DNA of 64,000 bases, taken from Streptomyces sp. 846.5. GTDB lineage: Bacteria > Actinomycetota > Actinomycetes > Streptomycetales > Streptomycetaceae. Below are positions 26,313-34,432 of the stretch, one piece after another. Position 1 is the first letter of the stretch, and every line of letters starts with the position of its first letter. Under the pieces are notes generated by a model. It did not search any database. It had not been told where the DNA came from and saw nothing but the letters and a program-made list of their open reading frames with translations. The stretch covers positions 4,512,001 through 4,576,000 of the forward strand of contig NZ_SOBN01000001.1 of assembly GCF_004365705.1 (NCBI RefSeq), written 5' to 3'. The translations under genes were made by a program, and so were the position numbers.

Positions 26313-27221
26313 TCAGGGCCGGAAAGCGACTCCAGTCAGCCGTTCGCTCTCCGCCCACAGGCGTGCGCCCTGCTGCAGATCGTCCGCGCCGCGGGGGAGC
26401 TTGACCGGCTTTGGTGTGCCGGAGGTCTGATCGCGTCCTGAAGGACCGATGAACTGCCCGCTCACCACGTCGGAGGTGCTGGCGGCGTACAGCGACGGCC
26501 ACGCAGCGCCCTCGGACGAGCCCATGAGCAGGCGCTTGGCAATCGGGGTGAACACCCTGGCCAGGGTGCCATTGCCGTGCTGCTGAAGGTTGGTCATCGC
26601 GGCCCCCGGGTGGACCACCAGCGCCTTGAGCGGCGTGCCGGCGGTGCGCCGGGCGAGTTCGAGGGTGTAGACGATGTTGGCGCGCTTGGATTTGGCGTAG
26701 GCACCCATGCCCCGGTAGCTCTTCTCGCTCATCAGGTCCTCGAGCCGCCCCATGGGCCAGCGCGCGGCGATCGCACTGACGGTGACCACCCGAGGGGCCG
26801 GGGAGCGGAGAACGGCGGGCCACAGCTGCGCGTCGAACGCGAAGTGGCCGAGATGGTTGGTACCGAAGGTCATCTCGAACCCGTCACGCGTACTCTGACG
26901 GGTCGGCAGGTTCATCACCCCGGCGTTGTTGAACAGCAAGTCGATCGTCTCGGTCTCGGCGATGCGAGACGCCGCCTCGCGGATCGAGGCGAGGTCCGAC
27001 AGGTCGACCACCAGCGTGCCGGTCTCGGCCTTCGGCGCCACGGCAAGCACCTGCTGCACCGCTTTGTCGAGGTTGGCCTCACTGCGGCCAGCAAGGATGA
27101 TCCGCGCGCCACGCGCAGCGAGCACACGTGCAGTCTCCAGTCCGATGCCGCTGTTGCCGCCTGTGACGAGGGCCGTGCGTCCAGCCTGGTCCGTGATTGC
27201 ATCAGGAGTCCAGTGACTCAT
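26313..27221 (-). CDS. Short-chain dehydrogenase/reductase
   Basis: 302 residues from the ATG at 27221, which is better placed behind the GGGAG site than the ATG at 27230. Rossmann motif TGGNSGIG, NNAG, active-site Ser in TVSAIAARW and Tyr/Lys in YAKSK are present, followed by the PGAAMTNL segment. It belongs to the retinol dehydrogenase/WW-oxidoreductase-like SDRs; substrate unknown. It is divergent from a TetR gene and heads a minus-strand operon whose next members are decayed. Confidence 0.88.
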   Translation of the reverse strand: MSHWTPDAITDQAGRTALVTGGNSGIGLETARVLAARGARIILAGRSEANLDKAVQQVLAVAPKAETGTLVVDLSDLASIREAASRIAETETIDLLFNNAGVMNLPTRQSTRDGFEMTFGTNHLGHFAFDAQLWPAVLRSPAPRVVTVSAIAARWPMGRLEDLMSEKSYRGMGAYAKSKRANIVYTLELARRTAGTPLKALVVHPGAAMTNLQQHGNGTLARVFTPIAKRLLMGSSEGAAWPSLYAASTSDVVSGQFIGPSGRDQTSGTPKPVKLPRGADDLQQGARLWAESERLTGVAFRP

Positions 27222-27288
27222 CGTGATCATGCTCCCTTACTGAACGATTTTTCAATAATCATGGTGCGGGTGGCGCGAAGCTTTGTCA

Positions 27289-27302
27289 AATGAACGTTCA
27301 TT
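27289..27302. promoter_or_regulatory. Likely TetR operator between SDR and TetR genes
   Basis: Perfect 14-base palindrome AATGAACGTTCATT, 15 bases before the TetR ATG. A degenerate second site, TGAACG-ATTT-TTCA, lies at 27241-27254 next to the SDR start. TGAACG/CGTTCA half-sites in a divergent TetR/SDR interval are a classic autoregulation layout. Confidence 0.75.
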
Positions 27303-27317
27303 AATTAAGGTGGACGG

Positions 27318-27875
27318 ATGCGCACCCGGGATCCCGAAGCCAAGAAGCGGCTGCTCTTCGAAGCCGCGTTGGCGGAGTTCGCCGAGTTCGGCCGTGCGGG
27401 AGCGCGGATCGACCGGATGGCCAGACGTGCGGGTATCAGCCCGGGGCTGGTCTACTCGTTCTACGAGGGCAAGGCCGAACTGTTCGACGCGGTCTTCGAC
27501 CGGATAGTCGACCAGATCGTCGCGTCCGTACCGATCGACGCAGACCACCTGCCCGAGTATGCGGGCCACCTGCACGACGCAGGCGGGTCACACCCCGAAG
27601 TCATGCGGTTCCTCAAGTGGTACGACCTCGAACGCGGCGACTCCTCGGAGCGCACCGCCGTGGCCGCCTCCATGGCCGAGAAAGTCGCGGCGATCACCGA
27701 GGCGCAGCGGCGCGGGACGGTGACGACGGCGCGGCCCGCGGCGCACATTCTGGCCCTGGTGCTGACCCTGGCAAACATGTGGCACTTGCCCGGAGAGGAC
27801 GTGGCAGGCCTGGTGCCCGAACCCGAACGGCGCGCCTTGGTGACCTCTGCGGTCGCGGCGTTGGTCACGCCCTGA
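27318..27875 (+). CDS. TetR-family repressor
   Basis: 185 residues. N-terminal HTH (~8-55): AKKRLLFEAALAEFAEFG, IDRMARRAGISPGLVYSFYEGKAELFDAVF. The C-terminal ligand domain is of the TetR_C_33-like kind (EVMRFLKWYDLERGD, ALVLTLANMWHLPG). AAGGTGG precedes the ATG. Divergent from the SDR gene with a palindromic operator in between, so it probably represses both itself and the SDR operon. Confidence 0.9.
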   Translation: MRTRDPEAKKRLLFEAALAEFAEFGRAGARIDRMARRAGISPGLVYSFYEGKAELFDAVFDRIVDQIVASVPIDADHLPEYAGHLHDAGGSHPEVMRFLKWYDLERGDSSERTAVAASMAEKVAAITEAQRRGTVTTARPAAHILALVLTLANMWHLPGEDVAGLVPEPERRALVTSAVAALVTP

Positions 27876-27958
27876 TGTGCGACCCGCGCTTTCCATCGGC
27901 CGGCGTGCCAGCACCGTCGCCTTGTCAGCCCAGGTGAGAGGGCTAATAGGGATCCCCC

Positions 27959-28038
27959 CGGGTCTCCTCGCCGGGCCCGACGGTGATGGTGGGCGCCGTG
28001 GCGTCGGCGCGGGCGGCGTCGGGCCCGGTGTCGCCCAG
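27959..28038 (-). pseudogene. Fragment of a DUF4232 lipoprotein gene (copy of 13324-13401)
   Basis: 78 bp at 27961-28038 match 13324-13401 with three differences, in the same orientation. On the minus strand it encodes LGDTGPDAARADATA and VGPGEETR, the DUF4232 segment of the gene at 13126. Nothing else of that gene is present. Confidence 0.85.
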
Positions 28039-28729
28039 GCACATCAGCCGCGCGGCGTCGCCGAGGAGGGTGAGTACCCTTGGCCGAGGCCACCGGGAGG
28101 CGTGGTGAAGGAGCGGTCCGATTGGGTTCGCCGGTTCCACCTCGGTGACTACAGCGTCCGTGGTCGCGGTGTTTTCGACGTCCAGCGCGGGGAGCGGTGG
28201 TCAGGGCGGGTGGTCGGCAGGCTACTGCGACTACCGGCGACGGCGGCGTGCGTACCGGTTCAGGTAGAAGTACTGCGCGACTGCGAGCCGCGTGAAATCG
28301 AGTATGGGCCTACCGGTGACCGAGGATCGGGATCTGCCGCCGGATCCTGCCGCGACCCCGGACGGGGTCCGGGGCAGGGCCGGGAGGAGAGGTGGATCCG
28401 GCAGATCGGGCGGCGGCGGGTGGTAAGCCGCCAGTCGCGCGACGCGGACCGCGTCGAGGAGCGTTTCGGGCCATTTGCACTGCGCATGAGGTTGCTTGCT
28501 GACGACACCGAGCTCAGATGGGCCCCCGATGGTGCGGCGCTGTGCTCGGGCCGACATCGGCTGCGCCTTCCCGCCCGGCTCGCACCGCAGGCGTCCGCGT
28601 CGGCCCGCGGCGAGCGGAACGATGGCACGGGGGCGCCGCGGTTTCGTCTGCGGGTGTGCATACGGGCGCCGTTGACGGGCCTGCTGCTTTCCTACACCGG
28701 CTATATCGAGGAGTACGAGGAGTACATCG
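28039..28729. other. ~690-bp region without a recognised gene
   Basis: Several open frames exist on both strands but none has recognisable protein motifs or consistent codon-position bias. A minus-strand frame near 28240-28330 (FTRLAVAQYFYLNRYARRRR) may be a short remnant; I cannot identify it. Just before 28730 the sequence GAGGAGTAC occurs twice in tandem and supplies the ribosome site of the next gene. Confidence 0.35.
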
Positions 28730-29326
28730 ATGGCTGACGCGCTGTGGCTGCTGGCTGTACTCGGCCTGCTGGGCGGCTTCGACACCGTCTACTTTCACGA
28801 GATCCGTGGTCAGCTGCCGGCGCGTCTGCCCGGCCTGCGACCGGAACTGAAACTGCACGCGGGACGCAGCTTCATCTACGTCGCGGTGTTCGGCACCCTG
28901 CCGTGGATCGAGTGGCGGGGCGCATGGGCGGTCGTCCTCGCCGCGCTGCTCCTGTGCGAGATCTCGATCACCCTGGCCGACTTCGTCGTCGAAGACCAGG
29001 TGCGCAAACCGATGGGCGGACTGCTGCCCGGCGAGCGCGTCACCCACACGGTCATGGCGATCGTCTACGGGGCGATTCTGGCCCATCTCATCCCGGTGAT
29101 CCTGCACTGGCGGCACCTGCCGAGCAGCCTGGCCATCGACTTGGCGCCGGTGCCGCCGTGGTTGCGACTGGGCCTGTCGGTACTGGCTGTGGGTACCTTC
29201 GCCTCCGCGACACGCGACGCGTACGCCGTCATCGGATTTCCGCGCCCGCTGGCGCGATGGCCGTGGCAGGCACCCGGGGTCGGCGCACGCACGCCCGGGC
29301 CGCCGCGGAGCGGGGCCGCCGAGTGA
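28730..29326 (+). CDS. Integral membrane protein of unknown function
   Basis: 198 residues with about five membrane segments (3-20, 50-67, 70-90, 108-125, 145-165). Conserved-looking polar motifs lie at GGFDTVYFHE, DFVVEDQVRKP and LLPGERVTHTVMAI. I do not recognise a named family. GAGGAG precedes the ATG. Its stop overlaps the GTG of the next gene, also a small membrane protein, so the two are coupled and may form a complex. Confidence 0.7.
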   Translation: MADALWLLAVLGLLGGFDTVYFHEIRGQLPARLPGLRPELKLHAGRSFIYVAVFGTLPWIEWRGAWAVVLAALLLCEISITLADFVVEDQVRKPMGGLLPGERVTHTVMAIVYGAILAHLIPVILHWRHLPSSLAIDLAPVPPWLRLGLSVLAVGTFASATRDAYAVIGFPRPLARWPWQAPGVGARTPGPPRSGAAE

Positions 29327-29751
29327 AGTCAGTACGGCTGCACCGGACGACCTTCGTCGCGGCGGGGGTGTACAACATCGCCTGGGGCTGCTATGCCGTG
29401 TACAACCCGCAGTGGTTCTTCCACCTCACCGGCATGGCCGCATCGAACACCCCGCAGATCTTCGCGACGCTGGGCATGGTCCTCGGACTGTACGGAATCC
29501 TGTATCTGGAGGTGGCCCGCGTTCCGGCCCGCGGCTGGCTCATCGCGGCGGTCGGGATGACCGGCAAGGTCCTCGGCCCCATCGGCCTGCTCTGGCTGAT
29601 CGTCACGGGAAAGTGGCCGGTGGACTCGGTCGTCCTCGTCTCGACCAACGATCTGATCTGGTGGATACCATTCGGCCTCTACCTCAAAGACGCCTGGCCG
29701 TGGTTCCGCCGCGATCTCCAGACACCTCAGCGGGATTCCTCAGCCGCGTGA
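29323..29751 (+). CDS. Small four-helix membrane protein
   Basis: 142 residues with four predicted membrane helices. It starts in a GTGA overlap with the preceding gene and carries aromatic-rich segments (GVYNIAWGCYAVYNPQWFFH, LIWWIPFGLYLKDAWPWF). No named family recognised. Coupling and composition suggest a partner of the preceding membrane protein. Confidence 0.68.
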   Translation: MKSVRLHRTTFVAAGVYNIAWGCYAVYNPQWFFHLTGMAASNTPQIFATLGMVLGLYGILYLEVARVPARGWLIAAVGMTGKVLGPIGLLWLIVTGKWPVDSVVLVSTNDLIWWIPFGLYLKDAWPWFRRDLQTPQRDSSAA

Positions 29752-29897
29752 CCCGGGTGGGCAGGATCGAACGCACGGGAACGGGTTCGTTCCGGTAACG
29801 GGCTTGGCCGCTGCCGGCGTATCGCGGCCCGCGGCCCGGCCCCGCTTCATCGGCGGTCCGGTCGGGGAGCCAGACCCGCTGGTGCCTATCCACAGCT

Positions 29898-29941
29898 GGG
29901 GCAGGCTGTGCGTTTCGCGTCGGCCCATACTCGGATCCATG
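29898..29941 (+). promoter_or_regulatory. Copy B of GGGGCAGGC-N19-CATACT-N7-start motif (XRE regulator)
   Basis: GGGGCAGGC (29898-29906), 19 bases, CATACT (29926-29931), 7 bases, ATG (29939). No Shine-Dalgarno sequence. Same layout as before the paralogue at 18862. Confidence 0.65.
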
Positions 29942-30835
29942 ACCGGAAAATCGCAGCTCGGGGACTTCCTGCAGGCGCGGCGCTCCCAACTGCTGCCCGA
30001 GGACATCGGGGTACCCACCTACGGGGAGCGTCGGCGTGTGCCTGGTCTTCGGCGCGAGGAGTTGGCACTGCTGGCGGGCGTGAGCGCCTCCTACTACACC
30101 CGGCTGGAGCAGGGGCAGTCACTGAGCGCCTCGCCTGAGGTACTGGACGCGATCGCCGAGGCTCTGCGGCTGGACGAGTCCGAGCGGCAGCACCTGCACG
30201 ACCTGGTCGGGGTGGACCGGCGTCGCACTCGGGGTCGGCGGCCTGCGCCGGAGCGCGTTACGGAGGCGGCGGCTCAGTTGCTGGACGTGCTGGCGGACGT
30301 TCCGGCGATCGTGCTCGGCCGGCGCAGTGACGTGCTGGCGTGGAATCGCCTGGGCCACGCGCTGTTCGCCGGGCACCTCGACCCCGGTGCCCCGGACCTG
30401 TCGGCGCAGCGTCCCAACATGGCCCAACTGGTGTTCCTCGACGGTCATACCCGCGACCTGTACGCGGACTGGCCGAGCAAGGCCAGGGCGGTGGTGGGGA
30501 ATCTGCGTCTGGTTGCGGCGCAGCATCCGCAGGACACCGCGCTGCACGCGCTGCTGGGTGAACTGAGCGCCAAGAGCACGGAGTTCGCCTCGATGTGGGC
30601 CGACCACCGGGTCAAGGCGTGCACTGTCGCCGCCCATGAGATGCGGCACCCGCTGGTCGGCCCGCTGACGGTGGTTCAGCAGACCCTGAGCCACGGGCCG
30701 GGCCCCAACGTCGTGGTCGCCACCACGGAGGCGGGCTCGCCCTCGCGGGCCGCGCTGGCCCTGCTCGCCCAGGCCATCAGCCAGGACACTGTTCCGGCCG
30801 ACCCGGCCCGCGGGCCCCGGGCCAGCACTGCCTGA
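29939..30835 (+). CDS. XRE-family regulator with MmyB-like domain (paralogue of 18862)
   Basis: 298 residues, the same length as the paralogue. HTH with LGDFLQARRSQL and RRVPGLRREELALLAGVSASYYTRLEQG; MmyB-like domain with VLGRRSDVLAWNRLGHALF and VFLDGHTRDLYADW. ATG 29939 follows the leaderless-type promoter. The propeller gene 184 bases downstream is on the same strand, mirroring the association at 17.6-19.8 kb. Confidence 0.9.
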   Translation: MTGKSQLGDFLQARRSQLLPEDIGVPTYGERRRVPGLRREELALLAGVSASYYTRLEQGQSLSASPEVLDAIAEALRLDESERQHLHDLVGVDRRRTRGRRPAPERVTEAAAQLLDVLADVPAIVLGRRSDVLAWNRLGHALFAGHLDPGAPDLSAQRPNMAQLVFLDGHTRDLYADWPSKARAVVGNLRLVAAQHPQDTALHALLGELSAKSTEFASMWADHRVKACTVAAHEMRHPLVGPLTVVQQTLSHGPGPNVVVATTEAGSPSRAALALLAQAISQDTVPADPARGPRASTA

Positions 30836-31019
30836 CCTCGCACAACGCCACCGGGCGCTCGGCTGGCACCTGCGAGCACCCGTCCCACCCGGGCACGGCC
30901 GACGACCGGCCGCCGCCGGGAGCAGTCCCGGGGGCCGGATGGCCCCCGGGCAGAACCCACCTACCCAGCCCATGCGTCGGCGCGCTGCTGCCGCATGCCC
31001 GAAAACCGGCGAAGGAACC

Positions 31020-31985
31020 ATGTTCAAGAAGCTCTCCAGGTCCGCTCCATCGGCGGCCGTCCTCGTCGCGGCCGCTGCCGCAGCGCTCACTCCGGTGTCG
31101 GCGTCGGCCGTCTCCGCCCCGCTGACCAGCGCGCGGATCGCTGTGCACCTCGACCTGGTCAAGGGTCAGACGCCGGAGAACGTCGCCCTGGCACCGGGCG
31201 GCGCCGCGTACGTCACCTTCGCGGAGGGCCGCCAGATCGCCGAGGTCTCCCCCAGGGGCACCATCCGGATCCTGGCCACCCTGCCCAAGCCCGCCGACGG
31301 GGGTATCCACACCCCGGTCCTGGGCTTCCCGCTGACCGTCGGCATTGTCCGTGCCCACGACGGCACCCTGTACTTCCTCTACGCCACCGGCACCCCCGAC
31401 CTCACCGGCGTGTGGCGCCTGCGCCCCGGCGGCGAACCGCAGCGGATCGCCGCGCTGCCCGCGGACGGCCTGCCCAACGGCCTGGCGCTGGACCCTCGCA
31501 CCCGCACTCTCTACGTCACCGACTCCGTGCTCGGCACCGTCTGGACCGTGCCCACCACCGGCGGCACCCCCACCGCCTGGTCCACCGCCCCCGAACTGGC
31601 CTCCACCGGATTTCTGGGCGCCAACGGCCTGAAGATCCACAATGGCGCAGTTTGGGCCACCAACCTCGACAAGGGCACTGTCCTGCGCATCCCCATCCTG
31701 CGGGACGGGCGCGCCGGTTCGGCCCAGACAGAGGCCACCGGTCTGCCGGGGATCGACGACTTCGCCTTCACCGGCCGCGGCGACCAGCTGCTGGCCGCCC
31801 TCAACGGCCCGAGTGAGGTCGCCCTCGTCCAGCCCGACGGCAGCCACTCCACCGTGCTGACCTCGGCCGACGGACTGCAGAACCCCACGTCCATCGCCCT
31901 GCGCGGTGACACCGTCTACGTGCTGAGCGCCGCCTATGTCACGGCCAAGGACCCCAACCTGATCCTCGCCCACCTGAACGACTAG
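31020..31985 (+). CDS. Secreted ScyD/SMP-30-like beta-propeller protein
   Basis: 321 residues with a Sec signal peptide (MFKKLSRSAPSAAVLVAAAA, cleavage near ASA). Blade repeats include VALAPGGAAYVTFAEG, LALDPRTRTLYVTDSVLG, LKIHNGAVWATNLDKG and IALRGDTVYVLSAAYV. AAGGA precedes the ATG. Similar in architecture, though not closely in sequence, to the protein at 17640. Family members include lactonases and sugar-acid-related enzymes; no reaction can be assigned. Confidence 0.75.
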   Translation: MFKKLSRSAPSAAVLVAAAAAALTPVSASAVSAPLTSARIAVHLDLVKGQTPENVALAPGGAAYVTFAEGRQIAEVSPRGTIRILATLPKPADGGIHTPVLGFPLTVGIVRAHDGTLYFLYATGTPDLTGVWRLRPGGEPQRIAALPADGLPNGLALDPRTRTLYVTDSVLGTVWTVPTTGGTPTAWSTAPELASTGFLGANGLKIHNGAVWATNLDKGTVLRIPILRDGRAGSAQTEATGLPGIDDFAFTGRGDQLLAALNGPSEVALVQPDGSHSTVLTSADGLQNPTSIALRGDTVYVLSAAYVTAKDPNLILAHLND

Positions 31986-32001
31986 GTCCCCAGCACAACC
32001 T

Positions 32002-32166
32002 TGCACGAGATCACCTTGGGCGATGTCACCGTCACCCGGATCGAGGAGATGCACGGGCCGATCATGCCCGCGGACCAGTGCTTCCCGGACCTGCCTGGAG
32101 TACATCGAGCGCGCCTGGCGCAACATCACGCCCTACCTGCCCGCTCCCGCACCGGCGCTCGCCTGA
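32002..32166 (+). pseudogene. Fused remnants starting with an MBL-fold hydrolase N-terminus
   Basis: The sequence after 32002 opens like metallo-beta-lactamase-fold hydrolases (HEITLGDVTVTRIEEMHGPI, then MPADQCFPDLP) but loses similarity after ~33 codons, before the HxHxDH metal motif. In a neighbouring frame it continues CLEYIERAWRNITPYLPAP to a TGA near 32166, which looks like the C-terminus of a protein, perhaps another one. An internal deletion with frameshift is likely. Confidence 0.6.
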
Positions 32167-32204
32167 CCGACCATTCGCCTGACCGACCATTCGCTCGGAC
32201 GGCC

Positions 32205-33233
32205 TCAGCCGGCCCTCCCGGTGAAGCAGAGGTCCGCTGGTGTGAGCGGGGTGGGCGCGGAGCGGTGGGGCCGGGGCAGTGCTGTGGGCGGGTCGGCGCC
32301 GATGCGCTCGCAGGTCAGGGCGGAGACGAGGATCGCGTCGTCGGCGGCGTCGGAGAGTGTCGTCAGGGTTGCCTGCCGGAGCAGTTCGGGCGTGTGGAGG
32401 CCGCGTCGCACCAGGGCGTCGAGGAAGCCGGAGGTGAAGGCGTCCCCTGCGCCGACGGTGTCCGCGACCGCGACCTTGCGTCCCGGCCGGGTGACGGGCT
32501 GCTCCCCGGAGCGGTACAGGTGGGCGCCGTCGGGGCCGTCGGTGATGACGACGAGGAGGGCGCCGAGTCCGAGCCAGCGTGCGCTGATCTCGTCCAGGGG
32601 CGTGTCCGGGTAGAGCCATGCGACGTCTTCGCGGCTGGCCTTGACCAGGTGGGTCCGGGTGACGGAGCGCTCCACCTGCGGCCGGGCCTTGTCGGGGTCG
32701 CCGAGCAGGTGCGGACGGATGTTGGGGTCGTAGCTGACCAGGACCTCGCCGCGGTCGTGCAGTCGCGCGGCGAGGCCGTGGATGTGTGCGTCGCCCGGCG
32801 GGGTCCAGGAGGCGAGGGATCCGTGGTGCAGGACGGCGGTGCCGGGCGGGAGGTCGGCGGCCTCGGCGGCGGTCCACTGCCAGTCGGCCGTGCCGTCGAG
32901 GTAGAAGTCGTAGTGGGCCTGGGCGTGTTCGTTCAGGGAGACGATGGCCAGGCTGGTGGGCTCGGCGGCGCGGGGGGCGCAGCCGAGGTCGATGCCTTCG
33001 GCCTCGGCCTGCCCGCGCAGGATGCGCCCGAAGGCGTTGTCCGCCAGCCGGGCCATCAGCGAGGTGCGCAGACCGAGCCGGGCCAGGCCGATGGCGACGT
33101 TGAAGGGGCTGCCGCCGGGGAGCGCGCGGAAGTCGCCGGGCCGCTCGCCGGGGACCATGTCGATGAGCGCCTCGCCGATGACGGTCACCACCGGGGCCGG
33201 GGAAGCCGCGGTGGTCTCGCTGGTATCAGCCAC
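32205..33233 (-). CDS. PfkB-family sugar kinase (probable fructokinase)
   Basis: 342 residues of the ribokinase/PfkB family, ATP-dependent phosphorylation of a sugar in the cytoplasm. N-terminal GEALIDMVPGE and GGSPFNVAIGLARLG (substrate site), C-terminal DTVGAGDAFTSGFLDAL with anion hole and catalytic Asp. The GTG start overlaps the end of the lacI gene by 8 bases. Given the adjacent GH32 enzyme and FrcABC-like transporter, fructose is the probable substrate (inference from context). Confidence 0.88.
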   Translation of the reverse strand: MADTSETTAASPAPVVTVIGEALIDMVPGERPGDFRALPGGSPFNVAIGLARLGLRTSLMARLADNAFGRILRGQAEAEGIDLGCAPRAAEPTSLAIVSLNEHAQAHYDFYLDGTADWQWTAAEAADLPPGTAVLHHGSLASWTPPGDAHIHGLAARLHDRGEVLVSYDPNIRPHLLGDPDKARPQVERSVTRTHLVKASREDVAWLYPDTPLDEISARWLGLGALLVVITDGPDGAHLYRSGEQPVTRPGRKVAVADTVGAGDAFTSGFLDALVRRGLHTPELLRQATLTTLSDAADDAILVSALTCERIGADPPTALPRPHRSAPTPLTPADLCFTGRAG

Positions 33234-34284
33234 GTGTGCCTGCTCCTGTCGTCAACTCGCCCGAGCCGCGCCGGATCAGGCGGGTGGGCACGGTGAGGGT
33301 CCCGGTCTGCGAGGTGTCGCCGTCGAGCCGGCGGAAGAGGGTCTCGGCGGCGAGCCTGCCCAGCGCGTCGGCGTCCTGGGCGATCACCGAGATCCCCGGT
33401 TCCAGCATGTCGGCGAGCGGGAAGTCGTCGAAGCCGACCATGGCCACCGCGTGGTGCCGCCGCAGCCGGCGCAGCGCCCGGCAGGTGGCGATGGTGACCA
33501 GGTTCTGACTGGTGAACAGGGCGGTGGGCGGGTCGGGGAGGGCGAGCAGCTGCTCGACGGTCTGCTCCGCGGCCTCGGCGGTGCGCAGGCCGTGGCGGAG
33601 CAGGGCCGGGTCGAGGGGGATGCGGGCGAAGCCCAGGGCGTGCTGGTAGCCGTCGAAGCGCTGGGCGGCGGTGGGGATGGAGATCTGGTCGCCGAGGTAG
33701 GCGATGCGCCGGTGTCCTGCGGCGAGGAGGTGCTCGACGGCGGTGATCGCGCCGTGCCGGTTGTCGGAGACGACGGCGTCGGCGTTGAGCAGGCTGGGTT
33801 CGCGGTCGACGAAGACCAGCCGGGTGCCGGCCTGCTGCTCGGTGACCAGGTAGCTGTGGTCGAGCCCGGCGGGCACGATCACCAGCCCGTCCACCCGCCG
33901 GTCGAGGAGCGCGCCGACCAGCTCCCGCTCGCGGGCCGGGTCCTCGTCCAGGCTGCCGAAGAGCACCAGGACGCCGCGGCTGCGGGCGATGTTCTCGACC
34001 GCGCGCATCAGCGCCGCGGAGAACGGGTTCGCGGCGTCCTCGACGAGCATGCCGATGGTCGCGGTGCGCCCGTCCCGGCGGCGCAGGTTGCTCGCCGTCA
34101 GGTTCGGTCGGTAGCCGAGCTTGCGGGCGGCTTCCTGGACCCGGGCGGCCAGTTCGGGATCCACCGTGCTGACGCCGTTGACGACCCGGGAGACGGTCTT
34201 GATGGAGATCCCGGCCAGTGCCGCGACGTCCTTCATCGTGGGCCGGGCGTCGCGCGCCTCAGCCCCGAACTCACCCTCGGGCAT
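33226..34284 (-). CDS. LacI-family repressor of the fructan locus
   Basis: 352 residues from ATG 34284 (GGAG seven bases upstream). HTH at ~13-60: MKDVAALAGISIKTVSRVVNG followed by hinge helix; the rest is a periplasmic-binding-like ligand domain (IGMLVEDAANPFSAALMRAVE, FVDREP, GHRRIAYLGD, TALFTSQN, VGFDDFPLADML). Translationally coupled to the kinase gene. It is divergent from the ABC/GH32 operon, with a matching palindromic operator at 34379-34394, so it is probably the local repressor, induced by a fructose-related sugar. Confidence 0.92.
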   Translation of the reverse strand: MPEGEFGAEARDARPTMKDVAALAGISIKTVSRVVNGVSTVDPELAARVQEAARKLGYRPNLTASNLRRRDGRTATIGMLVEDAANPFSAALMRAVENIARSRGVLVLFGSLDEDPARERELVGALLDRRVDGLVIVPAGLDHSYLVTEQQAGTRLVFVDREPSLLNADAVVSDNRHGAITAVEHLLAAGHRRIAYLGDQISIPTAAQRFDGYQHALGFARIPLDPALLRHGLRTAEAAEQTVEQLLALPDPPTALFTSQNLVTIATCRALRRLRRHHAVAMVGFDDFPLADMLEPGISVIAQDADALGRLAAETLFRRLDGDTSQTGTLTVPTRLIRRGSGELTTGAGTRG

Positions 34285-34321
34285 CGTTGTCTCCAGGAGT
34301 CCCTGCGTTGCCAACTTGTTA

Positions 34322-34339
34322 CTGATGGGCTTCCATCAG
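34322..34339. promoter_or_regulatory. Palindrome upstream of the sugar ABC operon
   Basis: CTGATGG-GCTT-CCATCAG, perfect 7-base arms, directly upstream of the -35 element at 34344 and close to the lacI start on the other side. Possible binding site for a second regulator. Confidence 0.5.
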
Positions 34340-34343
34340 CGTC

Positions 34344-34372
34344 TTGACGCAGTCTGGCACGGAGAGAACTAT
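34344..34372 (+). promoter_or_regulatory. Promoter of the sugar ABC / GH32 operon
   Basis: TTGACG (34344-34349), 17 bases, AACTAT (34367-34372). Spacing is ideal and the -35 is near consensus. Transcription would start near 34379, inside the LacI-type operator. Confidence 0.6.
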
Positions 34373-34378
34373 CACGTC

Positions 34379-34394
34379 GAGTCAACGTTGTCTC
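34379..34394. promoter_or_regulatory. LacI-type operator overlapping the transcription start
   Basis: GAGTCAACGTTGTCTC is a 16-base palindrome with one mismatched pair and the central CG typical of LacI-family operators. It lies 7 bases after the -10 and 38 bases before the binding-protein ATG. Confidence 0.75.
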
Positions 34395-34432
34395 ACCATC
34401 GCGATGTGATGGCCACGAAGGGACGAACCCTC

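Noticed and set aside
28260..28661. Minus-strand frame in the 28-kb gap as a gene
   Set aside because: Ser/Arg/Pro-rich with no domain motifs or ribosome site.
10229..32204. Classical integrative element bounded by tRNA-Thr
   Set aside because: No integrase gene and no second copy of the tRNA 3' end was seen, so an intact ICE or prophage cannot be supported; only accessory content is claimed.
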